A stretch of 64,000 nucleotides of DNA from Leucaena leucocephala (lineage: Eukaryota > Streptophyta > Magnoliopsida > Fabales > Fabaceae). The stretch is taken from assembly GCA_037074615.1 (NCBI GenBank), contig CM073518.1, positions 20,784,501 through 20,848,500 on the forward strand, given 5' to 3'. Both the position numbers and the translations under genes were made by a program. A model generated the notes under the pieces. The model saw only the letters and a list, made by a program, of their open reading frames with translations, was not told the origin of the DNA and made no database searches. Shown here piece by piece: positions 26,984 through 39,900 of this stretch (positions are counted from its first letter, which is position 1; the number at the start of each line of letters is the position of its first letter).

Positions 26984-29900
26984 TCACTTATGCTTGGAAA
27001 TTTGCTTGTAATATTCAGAGAGAGCCCACAATGGGAACACGTCTCTATACATTACATAATGCATCATGCAATTCCTCATAAATACTCCCGTCGATTCCTA
27101 TAAATAATAACTCACAAATATTAATTAATTCCAAATTAATTAAATAAGTATAAGAGGTATAAGAACTCACTTGTTGCGGCCAGCCCCCGTCTTCTAATTG
27201 AGAATTAATTAAATCTTTTGCTCCACGATGAAGAGGACTCGGGTCTCTCTCTGCCTAATAATCCAACCAAATCAAATGAAACAAATACTAATAATTAAAT
27301 TAGAGTTGAGTTTCATTCCTTCATGTTTAGAAGTTGAATTAATTAATATAGTTTTGCATGTGTTTTTGAATGAATTTTCTACTTGTTTATCAACAAACAC
27401 AAACGTCACTCATAAAGTTTGGATCGTGCTTCATTCATGTTGGATGATATAGTACGTAAACCTTAATTATGATAAGTTTGGATGCATTTGAAGCAACTGA
27501 CTCGATTCTTTCTATGTATTCTCTCTAAATATAGCAGTTAAATAATTGATTTATAAATATTAAAAAAATTAGTTAATTCAATTATTTGTAAAAAGTACTT
27601 AATTTTTCTAAAATACTCCTTTAATCATTTGTATTGGTTTCAACCCTTATAATAAAAAAATATTTTTAAATGTATAATCAATATGGATAGTTTAAAAAAA
27701 TTATAAATTTAAGAAATAAAGTAAATTGAAGTATTATATTTAGAATTAAAGAAAATTTATTAACTAACTCCTAAATTTAGAACTGGAGGGAGTAAAATGG
27801 TACTGATGGTTTGTCTAAATATATACAAACTAAACCTATTGTAAGAACCAAAATACCTAGAGAGAAACTTGATCCAAAAAAAGAACATGTATATGATGAC
27901 TACATAGTTAGAACTGATAATATTAGTTAACCCGTCCGATTACAAGTTAGCCTGTCATTGGGTACATGTTAGGTGGTGCGGGTTCATTGATAACTTACTT
28001 GGCCAGCATACATAAGACCCATCATAGCCCATGCTGTTTGTGCTACGTTTGATCTGCTTCCTTCAAGTGGTACATACTTCTGCATCATCCATCAAAGTCT
28101 TTTAAACTAACTATCAACAATAAAAGCAGAATATTAATATTATTGAAATCAAAGATCAGGTATTGTATTAATCCACCTTTGTAGGGCATGAAAGATAACT
28201 CTCTCCCCACCCGCCATCTTGTTTTTGTGTTGTGAGAAGAAAATTAACAGCTTTGCGAATAGAAGCACAATTGTCATAAGTTTTTCCTGCTGCAACAAGT
28301 CCACCAAGTGCAAACAATGTTCCATATATGAAGCAAATTCCCCAGTTTCCATACCAAGAACCATCTTCTGTTTGAGTGTCTTCAATGTATCTCACAGCAT
28401 TCGTAATGAAATTCTCAATTTCTTTCTTTCTATGTGTTGGATATAACTCTTTAAACAAAACTAAAGCCTGTATTGCTGCTCCAGTGCACTCAACATATTC
28501 ATGCTCCACTACAATATTCTCCAAAAATTCAATAGGATTCAACACCTGCTCTCAAAAAACACAAACAAATTAAGGTTTCATCGATGAAAATATTATATTT
28601 CAATTTTTTAGTCCAAAATATGTTTTTATAACCCTATGAGCCACCCAGTACTCGATATATTTTTTAGATACTATTATCAGGTATCCGAGCAATAGACAAT
28701 CTAGATTGAGGCATTGTAACTAGGATACCTCTCCTTAGTGGTCTTTTTGAACAACATGGGAATCGAATATCAATCTTCCCACTTTGTGATCTAATTAATC
28801 CACCACTAGATAAGTACCTTTGGATGAGTCCAAAATATGTTTTGTTCACTTAAAATATTAATAAATCATATATAGATCTTACTTCTAACCATTCTTGACC
28901 TCTGATTGGTTCCCAGACTGTTAAACCACCTTTTTTACTCTGCACATATTATCACAAAAAGTATCCATGGATTAGTACATGATCATACCAAATTGAATAT
29001 TCATTAACTGATTCAAATTGACAAAAAAAAATCACCTGAAGTGACAATAGTATGTTGACGGAATCAAACAATCTGTTAGGTTCCATCTTTTCACCTACAA
29101 TCTCTGGAGGTAGCTTTGATAGAAGAAGACAACACTAAAACAAACAATGATATTAATGGTCACATATATGAAATAACACAAGCATAATTAATTAAGTATA
29201 TCAAGTTAATTAATCACCTTAAAAGCTTCTGCTGTGCAATCTGAAACTGGCACTCCATGGTCTTGATCAGAGAAAGTCCATGACCCTTTAGAAATGTGAC
29301 GATACATACTCTTGAAGTCACCAGAAGGATTGTTCTTAATCTGACCATATTGTTATATATCCATCATTAAAATAAAATAAAATTACACTAGCTAATAATT
29401 AGTCATTGAATAGGTTTTCCCATAAGATTATTAATGAAACAAACTTGAGATTCCTTGATGAAATAATGTGCTCTTGCAAGTGTGGGAGCGAATTCTTCAA
29501 CTAGGTTTGTGGAAAGCAAAGCTTGAATAACAAAGCCAGCATCCCATGTTTGGCTTCCAAAACTCTGCACACAAATATCAAGTCTAAAATTAGTTTACAT
29601 TAAAATAGTTTGTGAATTTTAATAATTTTAATTTAATTTCTTACAATTATCATCTCGTATTGACTTCTCACCTGCATGGTCATTCCATCTTCTGAAACCC
29701 ATAAATAATCAGGAACCCTGGCAAGATGCTTCTTGAAAGCTTCTCCAGTCGGATCTTCAGCCCAACAAGCAACCATACACAGAGACTGTGACAAGTAGAA
29801 AATGACATTTTTTTTAATTAATATGATAATTTTACTATTTCCAATCTTAACTTCAAATGATCATTTGATGTTGTACTGTATTTGTTAACTAACAAAGAAA

Positions 29901-30099
29901 ATTATACCTTTTCCACACATCCAGCAGTCATGTATCGAGTATTCTCATCTTCATAGTGAATATGCTTTATTGTTTTTTGAAGGGCCTTCTCTCTCACCAA
30001 TTTGTTGAAGGGCCAACGAGTAAGAAGTGGTTCAGTTAGTATATATAAGCTATCCCACATGAGGTCTTGTATCAAGGGATGTGGACAGTAAAGATCCTC
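26984..30099 (-). pseudogene. OSC B 3' half without 5' exons (unit 4)
   Basis: Contains exons equivalent to B1 exons 7-16: DCTAE exon, both large QW-repeat exons, and the terminal exon ending at a TGA at 26984-26986. I saw no stops or splice-site changes relative to B1; exon 13 encodes the identical peptide. Exons 1-6, the start codon and the promoter are absent. Upstream of exon 7 (start 30099) the next sequence is the 3' flank of the unit 5 A pseudogene. It cannot make a full cyclase alone. It could act as an alternative 3' half if transcription from B1 read through, or as a donor for gene conversion. Confidence 0.85.
28627..28826 (-). mobile_element. SINE copy in B intron 12 (unit 4)
   Basis: Same insertion as at 7598-7797, copied with the 7-kb unit, with both flanking repeats intact. 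Confidence 0.6.
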
Positions 30100-30303
30100 C
30101 TATAATATATACATATATATATATGAATAATAATCTAATAAGTTAATACTTCCATAATGATAAGAATATGACCCATTGGTCATTACTCATTACATATATG
30201 GATCCAAAAATCAAGATTTTACACATCTCTCCCCTAGGTTGTAGATGCTAACAAATTAAGCAATGTGAAGCAGGAGCAACATATTTAAAGTGTGTGTTGA
30301 AGA

Positions 30304-33178
30304 TTATAATGATGGAAGTCTTTTGTGAAATTCCGAAAGAGCCCACATTGGATATACATTTCTATACATTGGGTAATGTAACATGCAGACTACTAATTAA
30401 TTAATATTCTTAATTAAATAAAATTTGATTTATCGTTCCGATTAATTTAAAGAATCTGCGAAGTACGTAAGAAAAACTCACTTGTTGTGGCCAATCTCCG
30501 CCTTCTAACTGAGAATTTATAAGAAACTTTGCTCCACGACGAAGAGTTGTTGGGTCTCTGTCCATCTATCCAACAAAAAGTATATTAATTATTTAATTAA
30601 TTAATAAGCATAATATAACATCCATCGCTCTAATTTTATTTATAATACATCCAATATCTTAATCATATATATATTTAACATTAATTAAGATTATTTGCAT
30701 TATCTATTACTCCTCCAGTTATAAATATAGAAGCTAGTAGAAAGCTTAATTTTAGTTATAAACATAAAATTTTAAACCACTTTATTTTTTATATTTATTA
30801 TTTTTTTTAAATTAATTTACTAAATTTCAGAACTGATATATAATCTAGTGTTACATAGATATTTTAGAGTGATCACGTCATATTTGTTATAATTAACTGA
30901 TTTATCTAATTTCTATAATCTATTTAAATTAATTAAATAACTCTTATATTAAATACAATATAAGTATTAAATATTTTAAGGAAAATAAGAAAGAAAGAAA
31001 GTTTTTTGACTTACTCGGCCAGCATGACTAAGACCCATCATAGCCCAAGCTGTTTGTACTACATGTGATCGGTTTCCTTCAAGTGGAACAAATTTCTGCA
31101 ACATTATTAATCATAAAATATTTGAATTAGAGAAAAAATGATCAAACAAACTGACAACAACCACATAATAATAATCAAAGTGAAAAAATGAAACCTTTGT
31201 AGCGCATGAAAGATAGCTCTCTCCCCACCCACCATCTTCATTTTGTATTGAACAAAGAAAATTCACAGCTCTACGAATGGTATTACACTTGTTATACGTC
31301 TTGCCTGCTGCAGCAAGTCCTCTAAGTGCAAACATTGTTCCATAAGTGAAGCAAATCCCCCAATTTCCGTACCATGAACCATCTTTTGTTTGCATTTCTT
31401 CAATGTATCTTATAGCTTTGGTAACAAAGTTCTCAATCTCTTTCTTCCTATGTGTTGGATACAATTCTCTAAACATAACTAAAGCCTGTGTTGGTGACCC
31501 TGTGCATTCAACAGCTTCATGCTCAAGCACTATGTATTCAAAAAATTCTATAGAATTTAGAACCTAATCGTATATCCAAACAAGAAGATTATAATGCATT
31601 CAAGGGCAGCCTAATACACAAAATTCCTACCAGATAAAGTATAAGAAGGAACATATAATACAACATTATCCCTATAAATGGAGAGACTATTTTCAAGATT
31701 TGACCCATGATTTAAAAGTTATATCACAACAAATTTACTATTGCGCTGAGACTCACAATGATTATAATGCTTTATTGAGTTCATTTAAAATGTGAATATG
31801 GGGTCAATGGTAACACTTACTTCTAACCACTCTTGTGCTTTGATTGGTTCCCAAGCTGATAAACCGTCTCTTTTACTCTAAAAGTAAATCATAATCAAGT
31901 TATTTTAAAGATTATTACTCCTCCGATCCTTAATATATGATTTAGTTAAGGAGTTTATTTTAGTTCTAAATATAAAATATATTTTCTATATTTATAAAAC
32001 ATACTTGAGATTCCTTAATGAAATAATGTCCTCTTGCAAGTGTTGGAGCAATATCCTCAACAAGATCAGTGGCAACCAAAGCTTGAATGGCAAAGCTAGC
32101 ATCCCATGTTTGGCTTCCAAAACTCTACATATAAAAATATCAAACCTCCAACTTTTATTTTATAGCTTATGAAAACAATTAGATAGTATTCAATATAAAT
32201 AATAAAGCTTAGTTATAGCTTGAATTAAAACCTGCATAGTCATTCCATCTTCTGAAAGTCACAAATAATCAGGAACCCTTCCAAGATACTTCTTGAAGGC
32301 ATCTCCATTTGGATCTTCAGCCCAACAAGCAATCATACATATTGCCTGTCACAAGTATATATAGAAGAGCATTGACTTGTACTTAATTTCAACTCATTTG
32401 ATGGTTAGTTTATTAATTAACTGGGTTAAGGTTCAATTTTATATTATAAGTTATCACATAGTAGTGATGTTTCTCTAGAAAAATTTTGAGTTCAATGTCA
32501 CCCCAAAAAATTAAAAATAGAGCAATGTTACCCCTGGTCATTAAAAATATTGACACTTAACGTTAATTTTTAGTAATTAATATTATTTTTTTAATAATTA
32601 GGATGACTTTGCTCCTTTTTCAATACTTTTAGGACGATATTGAACCAAAAAAAAAAATTCTAGAACAACATTATTCCTACAAGATAACTTTTGAGAAAAA
32701 AATTGACCCTTAACTCTTAATTAAATATAGAGATGAGACCTTCTCTACAGCTGTAGTACTTATGTATTGAGTATTCTCATCTTCATAGTGTACATATTTC
32801 ATTGTTACTTGGAGGACTTTTTCTCTAATCGACTTGTTGAAAGGCCAACGAGGGAGAAGTGGTTCAATTAGTGTATACAAACTATCCCAGATAAGATCTT
32901 GTATCAAGGGATGGAGACAACTAAGATCCTCCTGTGACGTGAAAACAACATATTTTTATTAGTAAATAACGATGAAAATCAAATCAAACTAATTAGATAA
33001 TAATTCATCACCTTGGCACAAAGGTTGCGAGTTTTGTTCCAATTAATTTGATTGTAAGGTTGAAGATGAAGTTCTTGTCTAAGCTGAAGAATTAGAGGTG
33101 TAATTGGACCCACAAACCTCTTTCCATATAAGTAAGACATTGGCATGTAAACCGGTCGAAAATATATCCACACTTTAG
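30304..33178 (-). pseudogene. Type A OSC pseudogene, unit 5
   Basis: Copy lying about 0.8 kb downstream of the B1 stop, with the shared lesions (exon 8 TGA at 32259-32261, exons 1-5 and 10-11 absent, truncated exon 16 ending at 30304). Exon 13 (31195-31563) carries the Arg variant of unit 3, whereas SNPs in intron 12 near 31680-31720 match units 2 and 4, so the copy is a mosaic. Confidence 0.9.
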
Positions 33179-33991
33179 CTGCGTTCATTTGATTGAGGTT
33201 CAACAAATTAAAGAACAAATCATTGGACAGAGCAACTCAAATTCAACGTTGGAATTAGATCTAGTTATTGATAGTTGCATATATGGTTTAATACTTCCCC
33301 CAATAATCATTATATAAAAGCTAGATAACTAAAACATAGAGATTAAAAAATTAATTTAATTAATCATTATACTTCCCCCAAATTAAATTTATAATATATA
33401 TTTATGTTTATATTAATTTTTAATTATTTGATCTGCAATAATCTAATCTAAGAATATGTTAATTTGTCATATATCCATACATAAAATGTAAGATGTAAAA
33501 AGTGAGAAAATAATTATATTAAAGCATTGACTGAGGCTATTTAGCTAAAGGAAGATATTAAAAATATTGATATTATAAATATATAAAATATCCATTAGTC
33601 AGTTACAAGTTCACAACCTTAGGTCCACATACAAGTGTTTCTATATGTAGTTGGACTTTCCTATATTGTAGGATTTTCACTAATTGGTGTGTGCTTCATC
33701 CTTTTTTCTATTTTGATAAAATGACAAGGGCTACAAAAGGACTAATAAGAATATATATATATAAAGGGAAATTACAATGAGTTCTAAATTAAGAAATTTA
33801 ATTAATCAAAATCTCAATAATAACTATCAAGCTAATAATGATAAGTTTTAGTACAAAAATTGACAATAAATTTATGTTACTTTATAATATTTTAGTAATT
33901 AAATCATTTTCACCTCATAATAATTCACCCATATATAAACTATATATATATATTGGATATTGGTTAATTTGTAGTATGAAGGATGCCAACT

Positions 33992-36900
33992 TCACTTATG
34001 CTTGGAAATTTGCTTGTAATATTCAGAGAGAGCCCACAATGGGAACACGTCTCTATACATTACATAATGCATCATGCAATTCCTCATAAATACTCCCGTC
34101 GATTCCTATAAATAATAACTCACAAATATTAATTAATTCCAAATTAATTAAATAAGTATAAGAGGTATAAGAACTCACTTGTTGCGGCCAGCCCCCGTCT
34201 TCTAATTGAGAATTAATTAAATCTTTTGCTCCACGATGAAGAGGACTCGGGTCTCTCTCTGCCTAATAATCCAACCAAATCAAATGAAACAAATACTAAT
34301 AATTAAATTAGAGTTGAGTTTCATTCCTTCATGTTTAGAAGTTGAATTAATTAATATAGTTTTGCATGTGTTTTTGAATGAATTTTCTACTTGTTTATCA
34401 ACAAACACAAACGTCACTCATAAAGTTTGGATCGTGCTTCATTCATGTTGGATGATATAGTACGTAAACCTTAATTATGATAAGTTTGGATGCATTTGAA
34501 GCAACTGACTCGATTCTTTCTATGTATTCTCTCTAAATATAGCAGTTAAATAATTGATTTATAAATATTAAAAAAATTAGTTAATTCAATTATTTGTAAA
34601 AAGTACTTAATTTTTCTAAAATACTCCTTTAATCATTTGTATTGGTTTCAACCCTTATAATAAAAAAATATTTTTAAATGTATAATCAATATGGATAGTT
34701 TAAAAAAATTATAAATTTAAGAAATAAAGTAAATTGAAGTATTATATTTAGAATTAAAGAAAATTTATTAACTAACTCCTAAATTTAGAACTGGAGGGAG
34801 TAAAATGGTACTGATGGTTTGTCTAAATATATACAAACTAAACCTATTGTAAGAACCAAAATACCTAGAGAGAAACTTGATCCAAAAAAAGAACATGTAT
34901 ATGATGACTACATAGTTAGAACTGATAATATTAGTTAACCCGTCCGATTACAAGTTAGCCTGTCATTGGGTACATGTTAGGTGGTGCGGGTTCATTGATA
35001 ACTTACTTGGCCAGCATACATAAGACCCATCATAGCCCATGCTGTTTGTGCTACGTTTGATCTGCTTCCTTCAAGTGGTACATACTTCTGCATCATCCAT
35101 CAAAGTCTTTTAAACTAACTATCAACAATAAAAGCAGAATATTAATATTATTGAAATCAAAGATCAGGTATTGTATTAATCCACCTTTGTAGGGCATGAA
35201 AGATAACTCTCTCCCCACCCGCCATCTTGTTTTTGTGTTGTGAGAAGAAAATTAACAGCTTTGCGAATAGAAGCACAATTGTCATAAGTTTTTCCTGCTG
35301 CAACAAGTCCACCAAGTGCAAACAATGTTCCATATATGAAGCAAATTCCCCAGTTTCCATACCAAGAACCATCTTCTGTTTGAGTGTCTTCAATGTATCT
35401 CACAGCATTCGTAATGAAATTCTCAATTTCTTTCTTTCTATGTGTTGGATATAACTCTTTAAACAAAACTAAAGCCTGTATTGCTGCTCCAGTGCACTCA
35501 ACATATTCATGCTCCACTACAATATTCTCCAAAAATTCAATAGGATTCAACACCTGCTCTCAAAAAACACAAACAAATTAAGGTTTCATCGATGAAAATA
35601 TTATATTTCAATTTTTTAGTCCAAAATATGTTTTTATAACCCTATGAGCCACCCAGTACTCGATATATTTTTTAGATACTATTATCAGGTATCCGAGCAA
35701 TAGACAATCTAGATTGAGGCATTGTAACTAGGATACCTCTCCTTAGTGGTCTTTTTGAACAACATGGGAATCGAATATCAATCTTCCCACTTTGTGATCT
35801 AATTAATCCACCACTAGATAAGTACCTTTGGATGAGTCCAAAATATGTTTTGTTCACTTAAAATATTAATAAATCATATATAGATCTTACTTCTAACCAT
35901 TCTTGACCTCTGATTGGTTCCCAGACTGTTAAACCACCTTTTTTACTCTGCACATATTATCACAAAAAGTATCCATGGATTAGTACATGATCATACCAAA
36001 TTGAATATTCATTAACTGATTCAAATTGACAAAAAAAAATCACCTGAAGTGACAATAGTATGTTGACGGAATCAAACAATCTGTTAGGTTCCATCTTTTC
36101 ACCTACAATCTCTGGAGGTAGCTTTGATAGAAGAAGACAACACTAAAACAAACAATGATATTAATGGTCACATATATGAAATAACACAAGCATAATTAAT
36201 TAAGTATATCAAGTTAATTAATCACCTTAAAAGCTTCTGCTGTGCAATCTGAAACTGGCACTCCATGGTCTTGATCAGAGAAAGTCCATGACCCTTTAGA
36301 AATGTGACGATACATACTCTTGAAGTCACCAGAAGGATTGTTCTTAATCTGACCATATTGTTATATATCCATCATTAAAATAAAATAAAATTACACTAGC
36401 TAATAATTAGTCATTGAATAGGTTTTCCCATAAGATTATTAATGAAACAAACTTGAGATTCCTTGATGAAATAATGTGCTCTTGCAAGTGTGGGAGCGAA
36501 TTCTTCAACTAGGTTTGTGGAAAGCAAAGCTTGAATAACAAAGCCAGCATCCCATGTTTGGCTTCCAAAACTCTGCACACAAATATCAAGTCTAAAATTA
36601 GTTTACATTAAAATAGTTTGTGAATTTTAATAATTTTAATTTAATTTCTTACAATTATCATCTCGTATTGACTTCTCACCTGCATGGTCATTCCATCTTC
36701 TGAAACCCATAAATAATCAGGAACCCTGGCAAGATGCTTCTTGAAAGCTTCTCCAGTCGGATCTTCAGCCCAACAAGCAACCATACACAGAGACTGTGAC
36801 AAGTAGAAAATGACATTTTTTTTAATTAATATGATAATTTTACTATTTCCAATCTTAACTTCAAATGATCATTTGATGTTGTACTGTATTTGTTAACTAA

Positions 36901-39900
36901 CAAAGAAAATTATACCTTTTCCACACATCCAGCAGTCATGTATCGAGTATTCTCATCTTCATAGTGAATATGCTTTATTGTTTTTTGAAGGGCCTTCTCT
37001 CTCACCAATTTGTTGAAGGGCCAACGAGTAAGAAGTGGTTCAGTTAGTATATATAAGCTATCCCACATGAGGTCTTGTATCAAGGGATGTGGACAGTAAA
37101 GATCCTCCTATAATATATACATATATATATGAACAATAATCTAGTAAGTTAATACTTCCATAATGATAAGAAAGCAAACTATATATATATATACATATTT
37201 ATGTGTGTTGGGTATTAATTAAATAGTTACAGATAGAAAATAATGCATCACCTTTGCACAGAGGTGGCGAGCTTTGCTCCAATCAATTTGATGATAAGGT
37301 TGAAGATGAAGTTCTTGTCTCAATTGAAGAATAAGTGGTGTGATGGGACCCACAAATCTTTTTCCATATAAGTAAGACATAGGCATGTAGACTGATCGGC
37401 AATAAAACCACATTTTAGCTGTATTCATTCATCAAGGTAAAGGAGAGTAAATAAATCATTATAGAGTAACTCTAATATTCTTTCGGTAAATGAATTACCA
37501 GGATGCTTGAGAAAAAATGAAGGATAGATTAACTAATTTGGATAGAGAAACTCTAATATTATTTTGGTCCTTAATGTAAAAATTACCTAACTAATTAATT
37601 GATTAAGAAAGTTAAATAAATAAATAATTATAATATATATAGTATGATCCCCTAAAAGACTATTTGTATAATATTAGTTTATATGTTATCACTATAATTT
37701 TTATTATAAGTCATTTTCAACTAATTCATAGAAATTAAGGAATAACAGCTAACTCATTAAAGCTGCCTTAAATTGATAAAAAAATTTAATTTTATCCCTA
37801 TTAAATAATACAGCCATTAATAGGGACCAAAGATTTATTATTTTGTAATAATGGTAAAATTAAAAAACAGTCATTAATTAATAAGCCTCTAGATGACTTA
37901 GATTTGAGACCAACGATTTAACCTAGAAAGCGACTTATTAATAGGGATCAGTGTGCCAAGTAAATTAGTCCATGAAAGAGTATTATATAGGGAAAATTAT
38001 TATAAAGTTCCAAGAAAAAAATTTAATTAGTCAAAAGTCTAATAACAATTGAGGAACATAAGAATTTTTTGTTATAGTTCATGAAATAACAACAAATTTA
38101 TATGTCTTACTTGTCATTAAGACTTTTTTATAATTAAATTCTTTTTTAGAACATAGTAATTCTACGGACTATATATGGCTTAACATTAAGTAAAGGAATG
38201 AATTACCAGGATGCATAGGAAGAAATGAAGGCAAGAGCCAAAACTCGGGAGGCATTGGGTGGCTTCCAGACCATTCAAATACGCCAAGTATCTATATATA
38301 GTAGCATATATCAATAAGCTATATCATGTGTTAATTAATTAACCAAATGACAAATCAAAAGTTGTTAATTAACAAAAGAGACGTACAGAAAGCCAGGTCT
38401 TTCCCCAAGAGGGTATGTAAGTGACACCACCACGATCAAGAATCCATTTTCGAGCTCTAACACAAGCTTCGTCTTCTCCTCCAAGAATGCGAATGCATAT
38501 GTAGCTTAGTGCTGTGCAGAACATGACGCTGGGACCCTCAATATGTAGGCCCCACCCTCCATCTTCATTCTTCAATTCATACACCAACAATTAATATTAA
38601 TTTATTTGTTTCATTTCAAATGTTGACATTATTATGATAATGAGGTAATAAACTTGAAACTTGTTCACCTGGTGGTTGTATAAGAAACGTAGTATCTCTT
38701 TACAATACTCTTCAGGGAACACACTTTCAAGCTGTCCTGTAATATACATGCAAAATACCTACACCAATCTATAATTAATATGCTAGCATATTTGACAAAG
38801 TTATCAAATAGAAATAAGGAGAATCTTTATAAAATCTCAAAAATAAAATTAATAATTAAAATATCTTAATAACAATTGAGAAGTATAGACTTAATGTTAT
38901 TTTTTACATTAAAATTTTTTATTACATGCTATTCATATATTATAAGATTTTGTAGATAATTATATTGCTTCCTTCTTATTTCATAATGATTCTCCCATAA
39001 AAATTCTATAAAAATACAAACGTACAAAAGGTTGCATGAAGAAGAGGGGCCCAGCAATTTGAGCAGGCCAATGACCATCCTTAGATTGCAACGCAGACAA
39101 GTAACGTGCTGATCTTTTTACTGTGTTCATTACTTTTTCTGAAGTTATTTCCTCCTCATCTTTTATCTTCACAGTTGGTATTGTTTGCTTGAATTTCTTC
39201 TCTCTCAAAAACTGCATCGCATATGGACAAAATTTAATAATGATAAGCATATTCGGGTATCCACTTTGGAATTCAAGCATGGATCAATCCGCTCAATAAA
39301 TGTTTAACAGTTTGAGTTTGGCTAGGACATAAAACCTCAAAAATTATAATTTTAGATAAAATAATTTAAATACTAATATTTTCTATACGCAAATTTTTAC
39401 AAAAATTAATAAACTATTAAAACACTAATTTTGTTCATAATCAATTCTTTACAAAATTAATAAATTATCAAAATAATAATTTTTTTTCTCATAATCAATT
39501 TGTCATGAAAACCAATAAATTATCTAAATACTAATTTTTATCTATAATCTATTTTTTTTTTATCAAAACCATAGTATAAGCTAGGGGAATAACTTCTAAC
39601 TAATTTGTTTGGATAAGTTTTTGGAGGTTAGATTTTTTAAAGAAGAATATATTTTGAGTAGAATATATTTTGTAAAAAATATTTTTTTTTTAGATTGACT
39701 TTTAGAGAATATATTTTACAAAAAAATAATTAATTGTTAGAAATGGTTCCCCTAGCTTTTCCAAAACTATGATTTTGGATGAAAATTGATTGTGGGAAAA
39801 AATTAATATTTGAATAATTTATTAGTTTTGGTGAAAAATTGATTATGGGAAAAAAATTAGTGGTTAGATAGTTTATTGGTTTTTGTAAATAATTTATTTG

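Larger units (their letters stand above)
2130..37172 (-). repeat. Five-unit 7.0-kb tandem array of OSC 3' half plus OSC pseudogene
   Basis: Units are 2130-9138, 9139-16147, 16148-23156, 23157-30167 and 30168-37172 (7009, 7009, 7009, 7011 and about 7005 bp), all direct and nearly identical by eye. Each holds, in transcription order, B exons 7-16, a spacer of about 0.8 kb, then type A pseudogene exons 6-16. Every unit joint fuses B intron 6 to DNA just downstream of the A pseudogene, at a point with only 2-4 bp of shared sequence (AA/AAT). The right edge runs into genuine intron 6 of B1 and the left edge into flank matching 48638 onward. Length differences come from short TA or A runs. The single-copy equivalent is 48710-54340. 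Confidence 0.95.

Noticed and set aside
2130..37172. The 7-kb repeat as an LTR retrotransposon or satellite array
   Set aside because: No LTRs, primer-binding site or polymerase domains are present; each unit consists of OSC exons and introns.
2130..37172. CRISPR-like or other short-spacer repeat array
   Set aside because: The repeat unit is 7 kb, gene-bearing, and in a plant nuclear context.
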